From assembly GCA_963752755.1 (NCBI GenBank), contig CAVVZJ010000004.1:248001-312000 (forward strand): a stretch of 64,000 nucleotides of DNA, written 5' to 3'. Under the pieces are notes generated by a model. That model saw nothing but the letters and a program-made list of their open reading frames with translations. It ran no database searches and was not told the DNA's origin. Made by a program: the position numbers and the translations under genes. This DNA is from CAVVZJ01 sp963752755. Lineage in GTDB: Bacteria; Planctomycetota; Planctomycetia; Isosphaerales; Isosphaeraceae. Every line of letters starts with the position of its first letter. The stretch's first letter is position 1. Shown piece by piece: positions 30,533 to 41,133 of the stretch.

Positions 30533-32144
30533 CAGTAGTTTCCCGGAGAAACAGCACTTTCGAACCTCCGGGGCTTAGCATCACCGTGCTCCCCGTGGCG
30601 TCTGACGGCTCCCGGAGCCTGAGCCGTCCCACCATGGAGAGAATCACTCAGCCCGTTCGGCGACCGAACCGGAGACTCAACCGGACTCAGGCCACTTCTG
30701 GCTCATCTCCCAGCTACTCCGAGAGGTGACGCTGGATTTCCACGCGATGCCAGCGCAGCAACCGCGGAACATCGAGCACGCTCGGGCGTTCCTTCTTCCG
30801 GTTGCCGGGCGGCGGTGACCACCAGGCGGGACATCCGTGAGCCTCCAGCCGGAACTGGGCCAGCCGCAACCGGCTCAGCGTCACCCCCTGCGCCTGGCTC
30901 GTGCGCTCGATCGGGTTGCGGCTCCACGCCCGGCACTCCTCCCAACCCAGTCGCGGCTTCCGGTCCCGGAAGGCGTCCTCTTGCCGAAATCGAGCGGCGA
31001 ACAACTCGACCATCGGCAAGCCGGTCCACTCCACCGCCGAACTGATCCGCGTGAACCGCTTCTTGTCGCCCTCGACCTTGGCGACGACCGCCTTGACCGG
31101 CACCTCGTGGCCCGACACCCGCCAGAGCCCGACGCCCTCCTTCCCGAGCCCCTTCCGCTGCCGACCGTAGATGTAAGCCTGCCCCTGCTGCCAAAGCTTC
31201 GCCCATCGCCCGCCCTGGCGTGGCGGCGGCCGTCGCTGGCCCCATTTCGGTTTCGGCCCTCGCGGACCCTGGGGGCGATCCTTCGGCGGCACGGCATGCC
31301 GTCGGGCGTCGTGCCGTCGCCGGGTGAGGAACTCGATCCGGGGGAAGCCCGCCTCGGGGCGGACCCGCGGTCGGACCACGCTCCGCAAGGCATAGCCCCT
31401 GTCGAAGACGCCCCGGTGCCGCCCGCCGGTGATCCGGGCCTGCTCCCGGAGCCGTGCCACGGCCAGTTCGCCCTTGGTCCGGAACACCTCCTTCGGACCG
31501 GCGGCTCCGGAGCGGACGGGCCATGGACTCTTGCGGAAGTCCAGCCGCCCGGAGACCGGCAGGAACCAGGCGGGTTGGTCGGGGTGGTGCAGCCGGACGC
31601 CGCAGACGACCCAGTTGTGAGCCCGCACGGTGCGGGCCCGGTTGGGGCAGCGAGCGGTGTCTTCGTGGAAGGTGCAGGTGCCCCAGACGGGGGCGTCCGA
31701 GCGGTGGACCTTGGTGTCATCGACGGCCCAGACGTGGTCGCCGTGCCAGAGCCGCCCGGGAGCCTCCTCGATCAGGCGAGTCAGGGCGGTGGTCACCCAG
31801 CCCGTCCGCCAGGTGCCGGACTCGGCGAAGCGTTCCAGGGCCTTCCAGTCGGCGATCCGCTCGATGGCGGTGACCGACTGGGTGATGGTGTGCTCTTCGG
31901 GGTTGATCGCCAGGGCGGTGATCCACTCGGCGAAGCGTCGGAAGCCAGGCCGGGGGAACACCCAGGCGAAGGAGAAGAGCCGCGATTGCCAGATCGGCCA
32001 GAGCGGGATAGGGTGCGTCATGAGGTCTCTCCTGGTGCGGTGCCCGATGGGATGGTGACCACCCGACAGGTGCCGCTCAGGAGACGCCTCGCTCAATACA
32101 TAACAGCCGCTCAGTTCGAGTACAGCTATTCCGGGAAACTACTG
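30533..32144. mobile_element. IS element with CAGTAGTTTCCCGGA terminal repeats
   Basis: CAGTAGTTTCCCGGA at 30533-30547 is repeated inverted at the right end (32130-32144). The 1.6 kb between carries a single long transposase gene on the minus strand. No clear target duplication was found in the flanks. Confidence 0.75.
30728..32021 (-). CDS. DDE_5-type transposase
   Basis: The frame from MTHPIPLWPIWQSRLFSFAW spans about 430 residues, ending RLLRWHRVEIQRHLSE. Motifs are GDHVWAVDDTKVHRSDAPVW (first Asp pair), GVFDRGYALRSVV (second Asp) and ELFAARFRQEDAFRDRKP (Glu), typical of IS701/DDE_5-superfamily endonucleases. The frame is intact. Its open frame extends 25 codons upstream, but GAGAGACC before this ATG makes it the better start. 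Family placement below the superfamily is uncertain. Confidence 0.75.
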
Positions 32145-32312
32145 GATAGCCTCTCAGACACGTCACGGTCTTGTGAGAGCGAAGACGAGAACCGATGCTT
32201 GACACTGAGCGACAGATGTCAGGTGCGCGTTTTCTGTCTACAGATCCGGCACTGGAACGAAACAACCCAGCGCGTTCCCAGCCGGTTCGGAGGAACAGCC
32301 CCCGGTTCGCTC

Positions 32313-33695
32313 CTACCGGACCTCCACATCCTCGACCAGGATGTTCCACCCGCTCGCCACGTCGAAGGCGACCCCCTCGCTGGCCAGGCGGATCGAGTAC
32401 CGGCCGTTGTCGCGCAGACTGGGCGAGGGGTCCGCCAGGTGCAACGCCAGTCGACACCGACCTCGGGGGACATCAGCAGGGATCACCACCGCCCCCCGAA
32501 GTGTGAAGTGACCGGCCCCCGGGTCCCACCGGCGAGGGTCCACGTCGTCCATCATGACGCGGTAGGCGCGATCCTCCCGCTGGAGCACCAGGACTACCTC
32601 CCGCGGCAGGTGCGGCGAGGCGAAGCCGACGTTGCGCACCTCTAACTCGACGAGGAGCTTCCCGCCGGGTTCGACCTCCGGCGTGTACCTCAGACGATCC
32701 GCCACGAGGCGATAGCCGAGCCGGCGCTCGATCTCCTCGAAGCCCGAGCCATCCCCATACTCCGCCGCGCGCCAGCCGTCGAGCGTCCCGCGATGGTAGG
32801 CACTGTTGAGGTAGGTCGCGTGCAGCAGCTCCAGCTCGCGGACGACTTGCGCGATCGGCGTGCGCACCGAGGAGGGGACCGTCTCGCCGCCGAAAGGCGT
32901 GAAGCGGCTGTGGTTGTCGCACCACCGCAGCTCGCGCTCGCGGTCCCAGCCAGGCTGGGCGTAGGTCCCCATGTCGGTCGGGAGGCTCAGCAAGGCGTCG
33001 TCATGCCAACCGGTCCGGGAGAGTCGCGAGCCGCTGTAGGCCGTCTGCTCGGTCAGCACGGCGCCGCCGGGCTCGTCGACGAAGATGTCTCGGATGAACA
33101 TCGGGCGTCGCACCTGGACGCTGATCGGTTCCGGCACGGCGTCAAGCAGGCCGAAGAGCACGGCTCGCCGCGCTTCCAGCGAGGGCGGGTTGCCCCAGTT
33201 CGACCCGTGCCACTCGCCCCACGGGCCGAGGAACCCCGCCTGGACCCCGCAGAGGACGTCGCGATTCTCCTGGTACACCTCGCCGAGCTGGCGGATATGC
33301 CCGAGGATGCGACCCATGTCCTTCGGATCGGAGCGATAGTCGCGCCCGGTGAATCCATAGGCCGCGCGGACGATCACCTTGAGCCCGTGCCGCCGCGCCT
33401 CCGCGAACGCGGCCCGGACCTCGTTGAGTTTCTCGGGAGAGAGCTCGCGATCCTTGAAATCTCTCAGGTCCACCTCGACCAGCAGCAGGGTGATGTTACG
33501 CTCGCGCAGGTCGTCCAGCCTTCCCATGCGGTCGCTCATGCGAGGCGCATAGAAGCCGCGCTCCGGGTTCGGGAATGCCTGACTGCTCGCGCGGTAGCGG
33601 ACCTCGCGCCAGGACGGCTCGTCCTGGGCCCGGATTGGTCCCGGCGTCAGGCCCAGGGCGACGAGGAGGCTGAATCTCAAAAGTCGTTGAGGCAT
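32313..33695 (-). CDS. Exported DUF4832/DUF4874 protein (glycoside-hydrolase-like)
   Basis: 460 residues with a signal peptide (MPQRLLRFSLLVALGLTPGPIRAQ). The conserved opening is YRASSQAFPNPERGFYAPRMS, followed by a TIM-barrel-like DUF4874 part (LLLVEVDLRDFKDRELSPEKL, VIVRAAYGFTGRD, GVQAGFLGPWGEWHGSNWG). The C-terminal DUF4832 beta-sandwich is LLVELEVRNVGFASPHLPRE. Some related proteins act on carbohydrates, but activity is unproven. It is the last gene of the minus-strand SDR-cupin-DUF4832 group. The frame is complete without indels. Confidence 0.85.
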   Translation of the reverse strand: MPQRLLRFSLLVALGLTPGPIRAQDEPSWREVRYRASSQAFPNPERGFYAPRMSDRMGRLDDLRERNITLLLVEVDLRDFKDRELSPEKLNEVRAAFAEARRHGLKVIVRAAYGFTGRDYRSDPKDMGRILGHIRQLGEVYQENRDVLCGVQAGFLGPWGEWHGSNWGNPPSLEARRAVLFGLLDAVPEPISVQVRRPMFIRDIFVDEPGGAVLTEQTAYSGSRLSRTGWHDDALLSLPTDMGTYAQPGWDRERELRWCDNHSRFTPFGGETVPSSVRTPIAQVVRELELLHATYLNSAYHRGTLDGWRAAEYGDGSGFEEIERRLGYRLVADRLRYTPEVEPGGKLLVELEVRNVGFASPHLPREVVLVLQREDRAYRVMMDDVDPRRWDPGAGHFTLRGAVVIPADVPRGRCRLALHLADPSPSLRDNGRYSIRLASEGVAFDVASGWNILVEDVEVR

Positions 33696-33811
33696 GCCCG
33701 ACTCCGGGTCGCTGGGGATCGATGGGGCGGACCGGCAGCCTCCGGGGTCACTGGCCTGTCGCGGGATGTCTCGACCCGGCTGAGGGCGGGCCGCGGGCGG
33801 CGTCCGCCGGC

Positions 33812-34307
33812 TCAACGGATGAACTGTCGGATGTAGTCCTCGCCCAGCCCGACGTTCCGATAGTGGTCCCGACACATCGCGATCTTGGTGTGGACGTCCT
33901 CGTAACCGGTTTGACGCCCTTCCTCGTCCACGTAGATCATCGCCCCCGAGATATTGAAGAACGTGATCATTTCCTCGGTGCCTTCGTCCACGACCAGGGT
34001 ATGGGTCTCGCCCGGGGGCTCGTACACGTAGCTGCCCGCAGCAGGCGACCCAGTCGTGCTCTCGGTAGTGCCAGGAGCCTTTGATCACATATCCATGCAC
34101 CGGGGCCGGGTGGCGGTGGCGGCTCAGGACGCCCGACCGCGTGACCTTCAGCAGGTTCGCCCAGCCGCCGCTGACCGTGTTGAACATCAGCGGTCGGAAC
34201 CAGACCTGGGGCGCCTGGGGGACCCAGACGCGTTCATCGTTCGGGATGGCGAGGGCGATAATCTCGCGGGCGGCGTCCGGGGGGGTCGTGCTGGGGAGTG
34301 TCGTCAT
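33812..34307 (-). CDS. 2,4'-dihydroxyacetophenone dioxygenase-like cupin (one frame break)
   Basis: The N-terminal frame reads MTTLPSTTPPDAAREIIALA, VWFRPLMFNTVSGGWANLLK and LSRHRHPAPVHGYVIKGSWHY, with the metal-binding HRHPAPVHGYV motif. After a one-base insertion near 34038 the protein continues GSYVYEPPGETHTLVVDEG, ITFFNISGAMIYVDEEGR and ends DYIRQFIR. This matches DAD-type ring- or side-chain-cleaving cupins in layout and length (about 165 residues). It lies 24 bp downstream of the SDR gene, so the two are probably co-transcribed. The substrate is not known. Confidence 0.72.
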
Positions 34308-34331
34308 GGCAACCGTTCTCCCTCTGGGGCC

Positions 34332-35064
34332 TCAGGTGATGGAATACCCGCCGTCGATGGGCAGGACGACGCCCGTGATGAACGCCGCGGCCGGGGAGCC
34401 AAGGAACATGACCGCTCCGGCCACGTCCGCGGGCCTTCCCCAACGGCCCAGCGGCGTCCTCGCGACGATCGCGGCGGAACGCGCCGGGTCCTCCGTCAGA
34501 GGCCGGGTCAGCGCCGTCTCGATCCAGCCGGGGGCGATCGCGTTGACCCGAATCCCGTCGGACGCCCAGGCGATCGCCAGCGACTTCGTCAACTGGGCCA
34601 CCCCGCCCTTTGCTCGCGCTGTACGCGGGAGCGAAGCCGCTGCCGAAAAAGCTGAGCATCGAAGCGAGGTTGATGATACTGCCACCGCGCCCCGCCAGCA
34701 AGGAACGACAGGCCCGGCACACGCGCATCGTCCCCATCAGGTTCACGTCCACGACCCGATGGAAGCCCTCTGGCTCGAACTCGAGGCCGCCTCGGAGGAT
34801 CATGCCGGCGGCGTTGACCAGCACGTCCAGCCGATCGAGCGCCGCCACGAGCCGGCCGACGGCGTCCTCGTCGGCGACGTCGAGGCAATGGGCCGTGAGG
34901 CCGCTTGCCGAGTCGCGACAGGACGCGACCTCAGCCTCGGTCAAGCCCGTCACCACGACCTCCGCACCCTCGGCCGCGAAGGCATTCGCAATCGCTCGAC
35001 CGATTCCGCTCGTTCCGCCCGTGACCAGGACCGTTCGACCGGAATAAACCCCAATCATCCCCAT
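34332..35064 (-). CDS. Short-chain dehydrogenase/reductase (one frame break)
   Basis: The start MGMIGVYSGRTVLVTGGTSGIGRAIA holds the TGxxxGIG nucleotide-binding motif. DVLVNAAG (NNAG equivalent), SIINLASMLSF (catalytic Ser) and YSASKGG (catalytic Tyr and Lys) follow. One extra G in GGGCGGGG near 34625 shifts the frame. The remainder, VAQLTKSLAIAWASDGIRVNAI to ITGVVLPIDGGYSIT, is the normal SDR C-terminus. About 243 residues. It is probably an NAD(P)-dependent sugar-acid or alcohol dehydrogenase. It is transcribed divergently from the RraA-like gene across 104 bp. Confidence 0.85.
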
Positions 35065-35168
35065 CCCGCTCCTCCCTCGACGATCAGGAAAGTCGGCCTT
35101 ATGATCGTCGAAACCTCCGGCCGTTGCTATCGCCCACTCCTTTGTTTCAGGGACTGGAGCCTTTGACC

Positions 35169-36128
35169 ATGACCTTCGTCCCGAGCCACAAGACCAGAAC
35201 GTTGACGAACATCGCGGTCCTGCTGAGCGGGCTCTGGATCACGCACCTCCATCGCGCCCAGGAACCTCCGAGCGGGATCGCCGCCTCGAAGGCGGACCTG
35301 CTCGCGCTGACCTCAACCTGGAAGGGCGATCGCTACCCCGACGGGCGGCCGAAGGTGCCCGACGACCTCCTGCGACGGATGAAAGCCGTCTCGATCGAGG
35401 AAGCCTGGGAGGTCCTCCGCGTGGCGCGGCTTACGAGAACCAGTTCGCGGGAGGCTGGCGAGATGCTCCACCCGGACGAGCCGTTCGTGGGTCGGGCGTT
35501 GACGGCCGTCCTACCTTCCCGGCCGGCCCGACCTGGTGGAACAGGTCATGAAGACCGGCAAGGCCGAGGGCCGGATCGGGCCGTCGAACTCCTGGCCGAT
35601 CGACATGCTCCAGAAGGGTGACGTGTACATCGCCGACGGCTTCGGCAAGGTGGCCGACGGCACGCTCATCGGCGACAACCTCGGCAACGCCATCTACGCC
35701 CGGTCCGGCACCGGCGTCGTCTTCGACGCCGGCGCCCGCGACATCGACGGCCTTCGAGCAGATCGAGGGCTTCAACGCCTTCGTCCGCGGCTGGGACCCG
35801 TCGTTCATGAAGAACATGGTCATGTACTCGATAAACCGTCCGATCCGGATCGGCCCGGTGACGGTGCTGCCGGGCGACGTCATCCTGGCGCGGCAGGAGG
35901 GGGTGATCGTGATCCCGCCGCAACTGGCCGAGGAGGTCGTCGTGTCGTCCGAGGTCGTCGCGGCTCAAAGACGAGTTCGGCCACCAGCGGCTCCGCGAAG
36001 GGACGTACACCCCCGGGCAGATCGACGTGCCCTGGACGGACGCGATCAAGGCCGACTTCTTCCACTGGCTGGAGTCGCGGCCCGACCAGCCCGCGATCCC
36101 GCGCGACGAGATCGAGAAGCGCCTCTGA
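35169..36128 (+). pseudogene. Exported RraA-like (HMG/CHA aldolase-type) protein with several frame breaks
   Basis: It begins with a hydrophobic leader (NIAVLLSGLWITHLHRAQ), then KADLLALTSTWKGDRYPDGRPKVPDDLLRRM. Joined frames give GRALTAV, GPSNSWPIDMLQKGDVYIADGF and GTLIGDNLGNAIYARSGTGVV (the GDxxxxxA core of the RraA fold), then VFDAGARDIDGL, PIRIGPVTVLPGDVILARQEGVIVIPP and PRDEIEKRL. Frame changes are needed near 35420, 35447, 35513, 35750 and 35965. RraA-fold proteins include 4-hydroxy-4-methyl-2-oxoglutarate aldolases. In this island of catabolic genes, an aldolase role is more plausible than RNase E regulation. Confidence 0.7.
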
Positions 36129-36186
36129 CCGACGGCCGGCCGCCCGGCGCGGACGGGCGGGCGGCCGACGATCGAGTCGGCCGTGG

Positions 36187-37403
36187 TTACGTGCCGGCCA
36201 GGATCGCGCGGAGGCGATCGCCGACAATCGCATCCTCGCCGGGCTCCATCATCCAGACGCCGATGACCAGTTGCCGCCGCGAGCCGGGACTCACCTCGAT
36301 GCTCGGCTCGCCCTCGCGGAGCTTCTCACCACCTGCGACGGGGTCAGGTCGCGTGCTCTGGTAATCCCAGCTCACGCGAAGATGCGGGACCGCGTTGGCG
36401 ACCTGCGGCACGAAGACCTCGGTCTTGACGTCTTCGAAGTCCGCGAGGGCCTGGGTGATCCGCCGGCAGCGTCCTTCCCAATCCGCCCAGATCGCGGCAT
36501 GGTCCTGCTTGAGGTAGAGTTCGAGGGCCACGAGCATGCCGATGATTTCCTCCTTGTTCACCTTGTTGGTGCGGCCGAGCGTATCGGCGTTGGGGCTGGT
36601 GTTGAGCTTGGCCGCCGCGATCAGGTCTTCGCGGCCGAGCAGCAGGCCCGCCGACTGCGGCCCGCGCAGGCCCTTGCCGCCGGAGAAAGCGACGAGGTCG
36701 AACCCGAGCTTGGTGTACCGCCAGAGGTTCTCGACCGGCGGGACGTCGGCGGCGGCGTCGATCAACGTCGGCACGCCGCGCCGCTTCCCGATCTCGACGA
36801 ATTCCTCGTGATGGATCTCGCCTCGAGGGTCGGCCGAGTTGAGGAAGAACATCATCGCCGTGCGCTCGCCGATCGCGTCCTCGAGCTCCTGGCGGGTCTG
36901 GACCTCGATCATCTTCACGCCCGCGTTGCGGATGGCGTGGTCGTAGCCGACGCGGTGGGTCCGCTGGACGAGGACCTCGTTCTTCATGCCGCTGGTGTCC
37001 GGCAGGCGACGCATCCGTTCGCGGGTCGGCCCCGGCGACGCAGGCCGCAGTGGCCAGCGAGAGGGCCGAGGCGCAACCGGCGGTCACCAGGGCGGCGGGG
37101 CAGCCGAGATGCTCCGAGATCTTCCGGCCCACGGCGGCGTGCAGGTCGTCGAGCATCACGAATTGTCGGGAGGCGACCTGCATCGCCTGCCATCACCTCC
37201 GGTCGCATCAGCGATCCGGTCATCGCCGTGAAGGTGCCGGCCGCGTTGATGAACTTGCGGACCCCCAGCTCCCGGATGACGTCACGGCCGGTCGGGGTCT
37301 CCTCGGCGGCCGCCCGATCGCCCGAGGCGAGCAGGCGGCAGGCCGGGTAGTCCGGCGAGTCGCGGTCAGAAACGCCCGACGCTTGGTCTGAAGGACGATC
37401 CAT
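36187..37403 (-). pseudogene. SelA-like PLP-dependent enzyme with two or more frame breaks
   Basis: The N-terminal frame from 37403 reads RDVIRELGVRKFINAAGTFTAMTG. Another frame carries RQFVMLDDLHAAVGRKISEHLG and CPAALVTAGCASALSLATAACVAG. The long C-terminal frame has PTLIDAAADVPPVENLWRY and DLVAFSGGKGLRGPQSAGLLLG, where the Lys in SGGKGL binds PLP. This is the L-seryl-tRNA(Sec) selenium transferase-like fold, used also by D-glucosaminate-6-phosphate ammonia-lyase-type enzymes. No selenocysteine genes are in view, so a lyase in sugar or amino-acid catabolism is likelier. It lies 167 bp downstream of the amidohydrolase, a familiar pairing. Confidence 0.75.
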
Positions 37404-37570
37404 CTACAGCCTCCGATTTCGTGGAACTTACCGTCATCAAAGACCCCGCGACTCCGACCGGGGTCGCCCGTTGTCGCTCTGGTAGCGGCCGGGTCCCTGC
37501 CATTGTCGTCTTTCGAACTCCGAGCGTCCACGCCGGTCCGAGTGGCGGCGGACGGCCCCGAGCCGATGAT

Positions 37571-38871
37571 TCAGTGCTCGCCAGCAGGGGTGGAGCCGGG
37601 CTTGCCCCCGGGCGAGGCGCCCGGTTTCGTCGGCGGCCAGGCGGTCGTAGCCCGTCCCAGCGAGGATCGCCCACGTGCCCGATAATCCTTGGGAAGCGTG
37701 GTCCAGTCCGGACGCGACAGGCCGTTCAGCTCGTACACGATCTTGCCGTCGCGGAGGGTCATCTCGCAGGTCAACCTCTGCTCGCCGCGCAGGCGGGCGC
37801 CATAGACATCGACGAAGCCGAAGTCGCCCTTCTCGAGTCGCAGGACGGCCACGTCCGCCGGCGATCCGACCGAGAGGTTCCCCAGTTGCTCCTGCCCGAT
37901 CTCGCGGGCTGGGTTCCAGGTGGCGCGGAGGATGACCTCGTCGAGCGGCAGACCCAGGGCCAGGAACTTGCTCATGACGTTCAGCATGTCCTTCATGCCG
38001 GCGTTGATGCTGCCGGCGTGCATGTCGGTCGAGATGGAGTCGGGAAGGAAGCCTTCGCTCGACGATCGGCACCGCGACGCGCCAGGCGAAGCTGCCGCCG
38101 CCGTGTCCGACGTCGAAGATGACGCCGCGCTCGCGGCCCGCGAACAGGGCGGGGTTCGCTCGGCCCGAGGGGTCGAGTTCGCCCCGGAGGCCGGAATAGA
38201 CATGCGTGTAGATGTCACCGCGCCGGAGCTTCTTCGTCAGGAGCTCGGCCAGGGTCCGCTCCGGGTGGATGCGGCCGAAATCCACCATCACGGGGATGCC
38301 GGCGATCGCGCGGCCTCGACGGCCCGTTCCACCGGCGTGAACTCCGGACCGGGGTAGTGGGCCGTCTTGATCCCCACGATCACGTCCCTTGTGGCGAAGC
38401 GCCATCGCGGCCGTCGGCTCGACTTCCATGTCGTCGAGGTCGCTCTCGTACCGACGGCCGCGCATGCCGTGGCCGACGATGTTGAGGAACGCGAAGACGC
38501 GGGTTCGCGAGCGGTCGATGATGCGGGCCTTGAACTCGTCGAAATCGCGCCAGCCGGCGCAGCCGGCATCGGCCACGGTCGTCACGCCGGAGCGGAACGT
38601 GAAGCCGTCCGGGGCGACGCTCTGGCCGCCGACGTAAGAGCTCCGTTCGCCGGTGCCTGCGAAGACATGGACATGAATATCGATCAATCCGGGGGTCACA
38701 TACAGCCCCGTGACGTCCACGGTCTTGAACGCCGTCGCCGGATCGATCCCGGTCGCCACGGCGGCGATCTTGCCGTCGCGGATCGCGACGTCGGCGACCG
38801 CGCTGACCTGATTCTTGCGGATCGATGACGTGACCGCCCGTCAGCAGCAAGTCATATTGTGGCGGGCTCAC
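37571..38871 (-). pseudogene. Amidohydrolase/deacetylase-family metallohydrolase with about four frame breaks
   Basis: The start is GTG 38871 (MSPPQYDLLLTGGHVIDP), followed after frame changes by VADVAIRDGKIAAVATGIDP and VTGLYVTPGLIDIHVHVFAG with the metal-binding HxH. GVTTVADAGCAGWRDFDEFK, IAGIPVMVDFGRIHPERTL, YTHVYSGL, VIFDVGHGGGSFAW and, in another frame, DSISTDMHAGSINAGMKDML contain further metal ligands. The end LSVGSPADVAVLRLEKGDFGFVD is the classical amidohydrolase C-terminus. Length would be about 430 residues. The likely substrates are N-acetylated sugars or amino acids, or cyclic imides. Breaks near 38825, 38390, 38315 and 38055. Confidence 0.75.
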
Positions 38872-39284
38872 GCCGGCCGCCAGGAACAGAACCGAGATCG
38901 CGGCGTCATCTGGATCTCCTAGTGAGTCAGGTGGACAGTCGGCTCAGGGAGTCCCTCAATCTTAACGATGATGACCCCGGATCAAGGTCGGAGTGTCTGG
39001 TCCGACTGGCTATGGCCGCATTATCAGGCTCGTCGGGAGCCCACGACGGACGCCTCGGCCAACGAAGGCGGCTTGTGGCTCGCGCAGCCGGACAGATCGC
39101 CGGGCGTCGATGAACCTCGGGCTCCTGATTCCTGCGGCGACCGAGTCCGTGACCGGCACCGGATCGAGTCCGGTGCCCTCCAGGTACAACGGGGCACGAG
39201 CCTGATACACTCGGCGGCGCGCGCAACGACCGGCAAGCAAACGCCCGGCATGTCGAGGATAGATCCTGACAGGCCCGCCTGATC
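38872..39284. other. Divergent intergenic region between amidohydrolase and triple-RidA genes
   Basis: About 410 bp. It should contain promoters for both directions. No confident hexamers, operator palindromes or small gene were identified. Confidence 0.4.
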
Positions 39285-40473
39285 GTGTCTCCGTGGTCTT
39301 CACTCTGGGCCTCACCGGTGGCCGTCGGTCAGGCCCCGGCCAAGCGGTTCGTCACCACCGGACGGGCGACGGCCGACCGGCCTGTTCGCCCCCGGAGTCA
39401 TGGTCGGCCAGACGCTGTACATCGCGGGCAAGGGGGACTACCGACCCGACGCGCCTTCCCGGAGAAGGTGGACAACTGCCTCAACGAGATCCGCAAGACC
39501 TTGCAGATGGCCGGGCTCGACATGGAGCATGTGGTGCAAGTCGTTCGTCTATCTCGAAGACCACGACCAGTACGCCGAATTCAACAAGCGATACGCCACG
39601 TTCTTCCCGAACGACCCACCTGCGCGGACGACACTCGGGGTGGCCCAGGTCCCCGGCGAATCGCGCCTCGAAATCACCTGCATCGCCTATGGCGATCTCG
39701 CCGAGAGGAAGCGCATCGGGACCCCGCCGTCCGGCTTCCCGTTCAGCCCCGGAATCCTGGCGGGCGATACGCTCTACATCTCGGGAAAGGGAGACCAGCT
39801 CGCCGATGGCGGCCATCCCGCGACCTTCGAGGAACAGGTCCGACAGGCGATGCGCAATGTCGAGGCGACGCTCAAGGAAGCCGGATTGGATTTTCGGAAT
39901 GTCGTCATGAGCCACGTCTTCCTCGACAAGTATGAGAATCTCGAAGCGGCCGACAAGGTCTATCGCCAGTTCTTCGAAGCCGGTGACGAACCCGCCTGCG
40001 CCACCATGTTCGTGGATTGGATTCCGGGGGGCTCCCACGTCGAAATCACCTGCATCGCCACCACCGATCTGGCGGCTCGCAAGGTCGTCCGGTCGCAGGG
40101 CACGAAGTCCGGGCCTCGCGAAGCGGCCGTGTCGGCGAGCCCGGCCGTGTGGGCCGGGAACACGCTCTACCTGTCCGGATTCTCCGGCTCCCCGACCGGG
40201 GCAGGGAACACGGCGGCCGACCTGGAAGGGCAGGTCAACGAGATGGCGAAGCACCATCTCGCCATCCTCGAAGCGGCCGGGCTGACGCCCGAAGAGATCG
40301 TCGCGGGCTGGGTCTATCTCCGCGACATGGAAGACTATCAGGGCATGAACGCGATCTACCGCCGGTTTTACTCCCGCGGCCCCGGGGTCAGAACCTGCCT
40401 GATGCCGAATTCCGCGACTGAGCCGAATGCGATTCGAGTCCGCGGCTCGTTCATCGCGGCACGGACGCAGTAG
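39285..40473 (+). CDS. Protein of three tandem RidA/YjgF domains (N-terminal frame breaks)
   Basis: Three consecutive RidA-fold repeats are readable. The first is VMVGQTLYIAGKGDYRPDA ... EIRKTLQMAGLDMEHVV ... SRLEITCIAY. The second is GILAGDTLYISGKGDQLADG ... NVEATLKEAGLDFRNVV ... SHVEITCIAT. The third is AVWAGNTLYLSGFSGSPTG ... HLAILEAAGLTPEEIV ... RVRGSFIAARTQ. RidA proteins are trimers that hydrolyse reactive enamines/imines released by PLP enzymes, so a covalent trimer next to a SelA-like PLP enzyme is meaningful. The Arg that binds the carboxylate (usually in an 'R-x-C-x-x-V' context) is replaced in part by ITCIA strands, so catalysis in each repeat is uncertain. Frame breaks near 39390, 39452 and 39539 affect only repeat 1. 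Confidence 0.82.
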
Positions 40474-41133
40474 GCCCCGACCCCCGGGCGAGCGTGTGGA
40501 CGATTGGCAAGGGCCGCAGATCATCGCGACTTCGGGCATGACGAGGGCACCGGAACCGTTCCCGCGGTGCAGTGCCCTCGAATCGTCGCCGACACTCCAG
40601 TTCGATGTCGGTTGACGGCTCCTCGTAGAAGCGCGGTTCAAGTCAAAGGCGGTCGATCACTCAGGGGCTCCTGACCCCGGCCGCACACCTCTCTGGAACA
40701 TGGCATCGTCATTCGGGCCCCGATTCACACGCCGCTCATCCCTCATCGACCGGAGCCACTCGAGGTGCGGCTTGCCTCGCCCGCATGCACCGGTTCGACT
40801 GGACCCGCCACGAGGATCGCCGATTGCCTGGAACAACGAGAACGTTTCGCGGAACGACCGGCCGAATAACCCGTCCCCCAGGATGGGCACCGTCCTGTCG
40901 GCCGGCGAGACGATGCGGTCGAACGTTCCGGAACGTGGGTGGCTCCCGAGTCGAGGCCGATGGCCGATGAAGTTGAATACCCGAGGATCAACGCCTCACG
41001 CGATACGATCTCCTGCCGATTCCTGACATCCGGTCCGTGGCGGCGATCTGACTCGTAGCCGCGCGGGCGACGAGGAGTTATGCTCGCTGCATCTGCCGAG
41101 ACGCGACTGTCACCGGACACAGGAGCTGGATTC
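40474..41133. other. Intergenic region with no supported gene
   Basis: 660 bp between the RidA and Tat-signal genes. Only short compositional frames are present. The promoter for the downstream gene is presumably near its 3' end, but no site is proposed. Confidence 0.4.
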
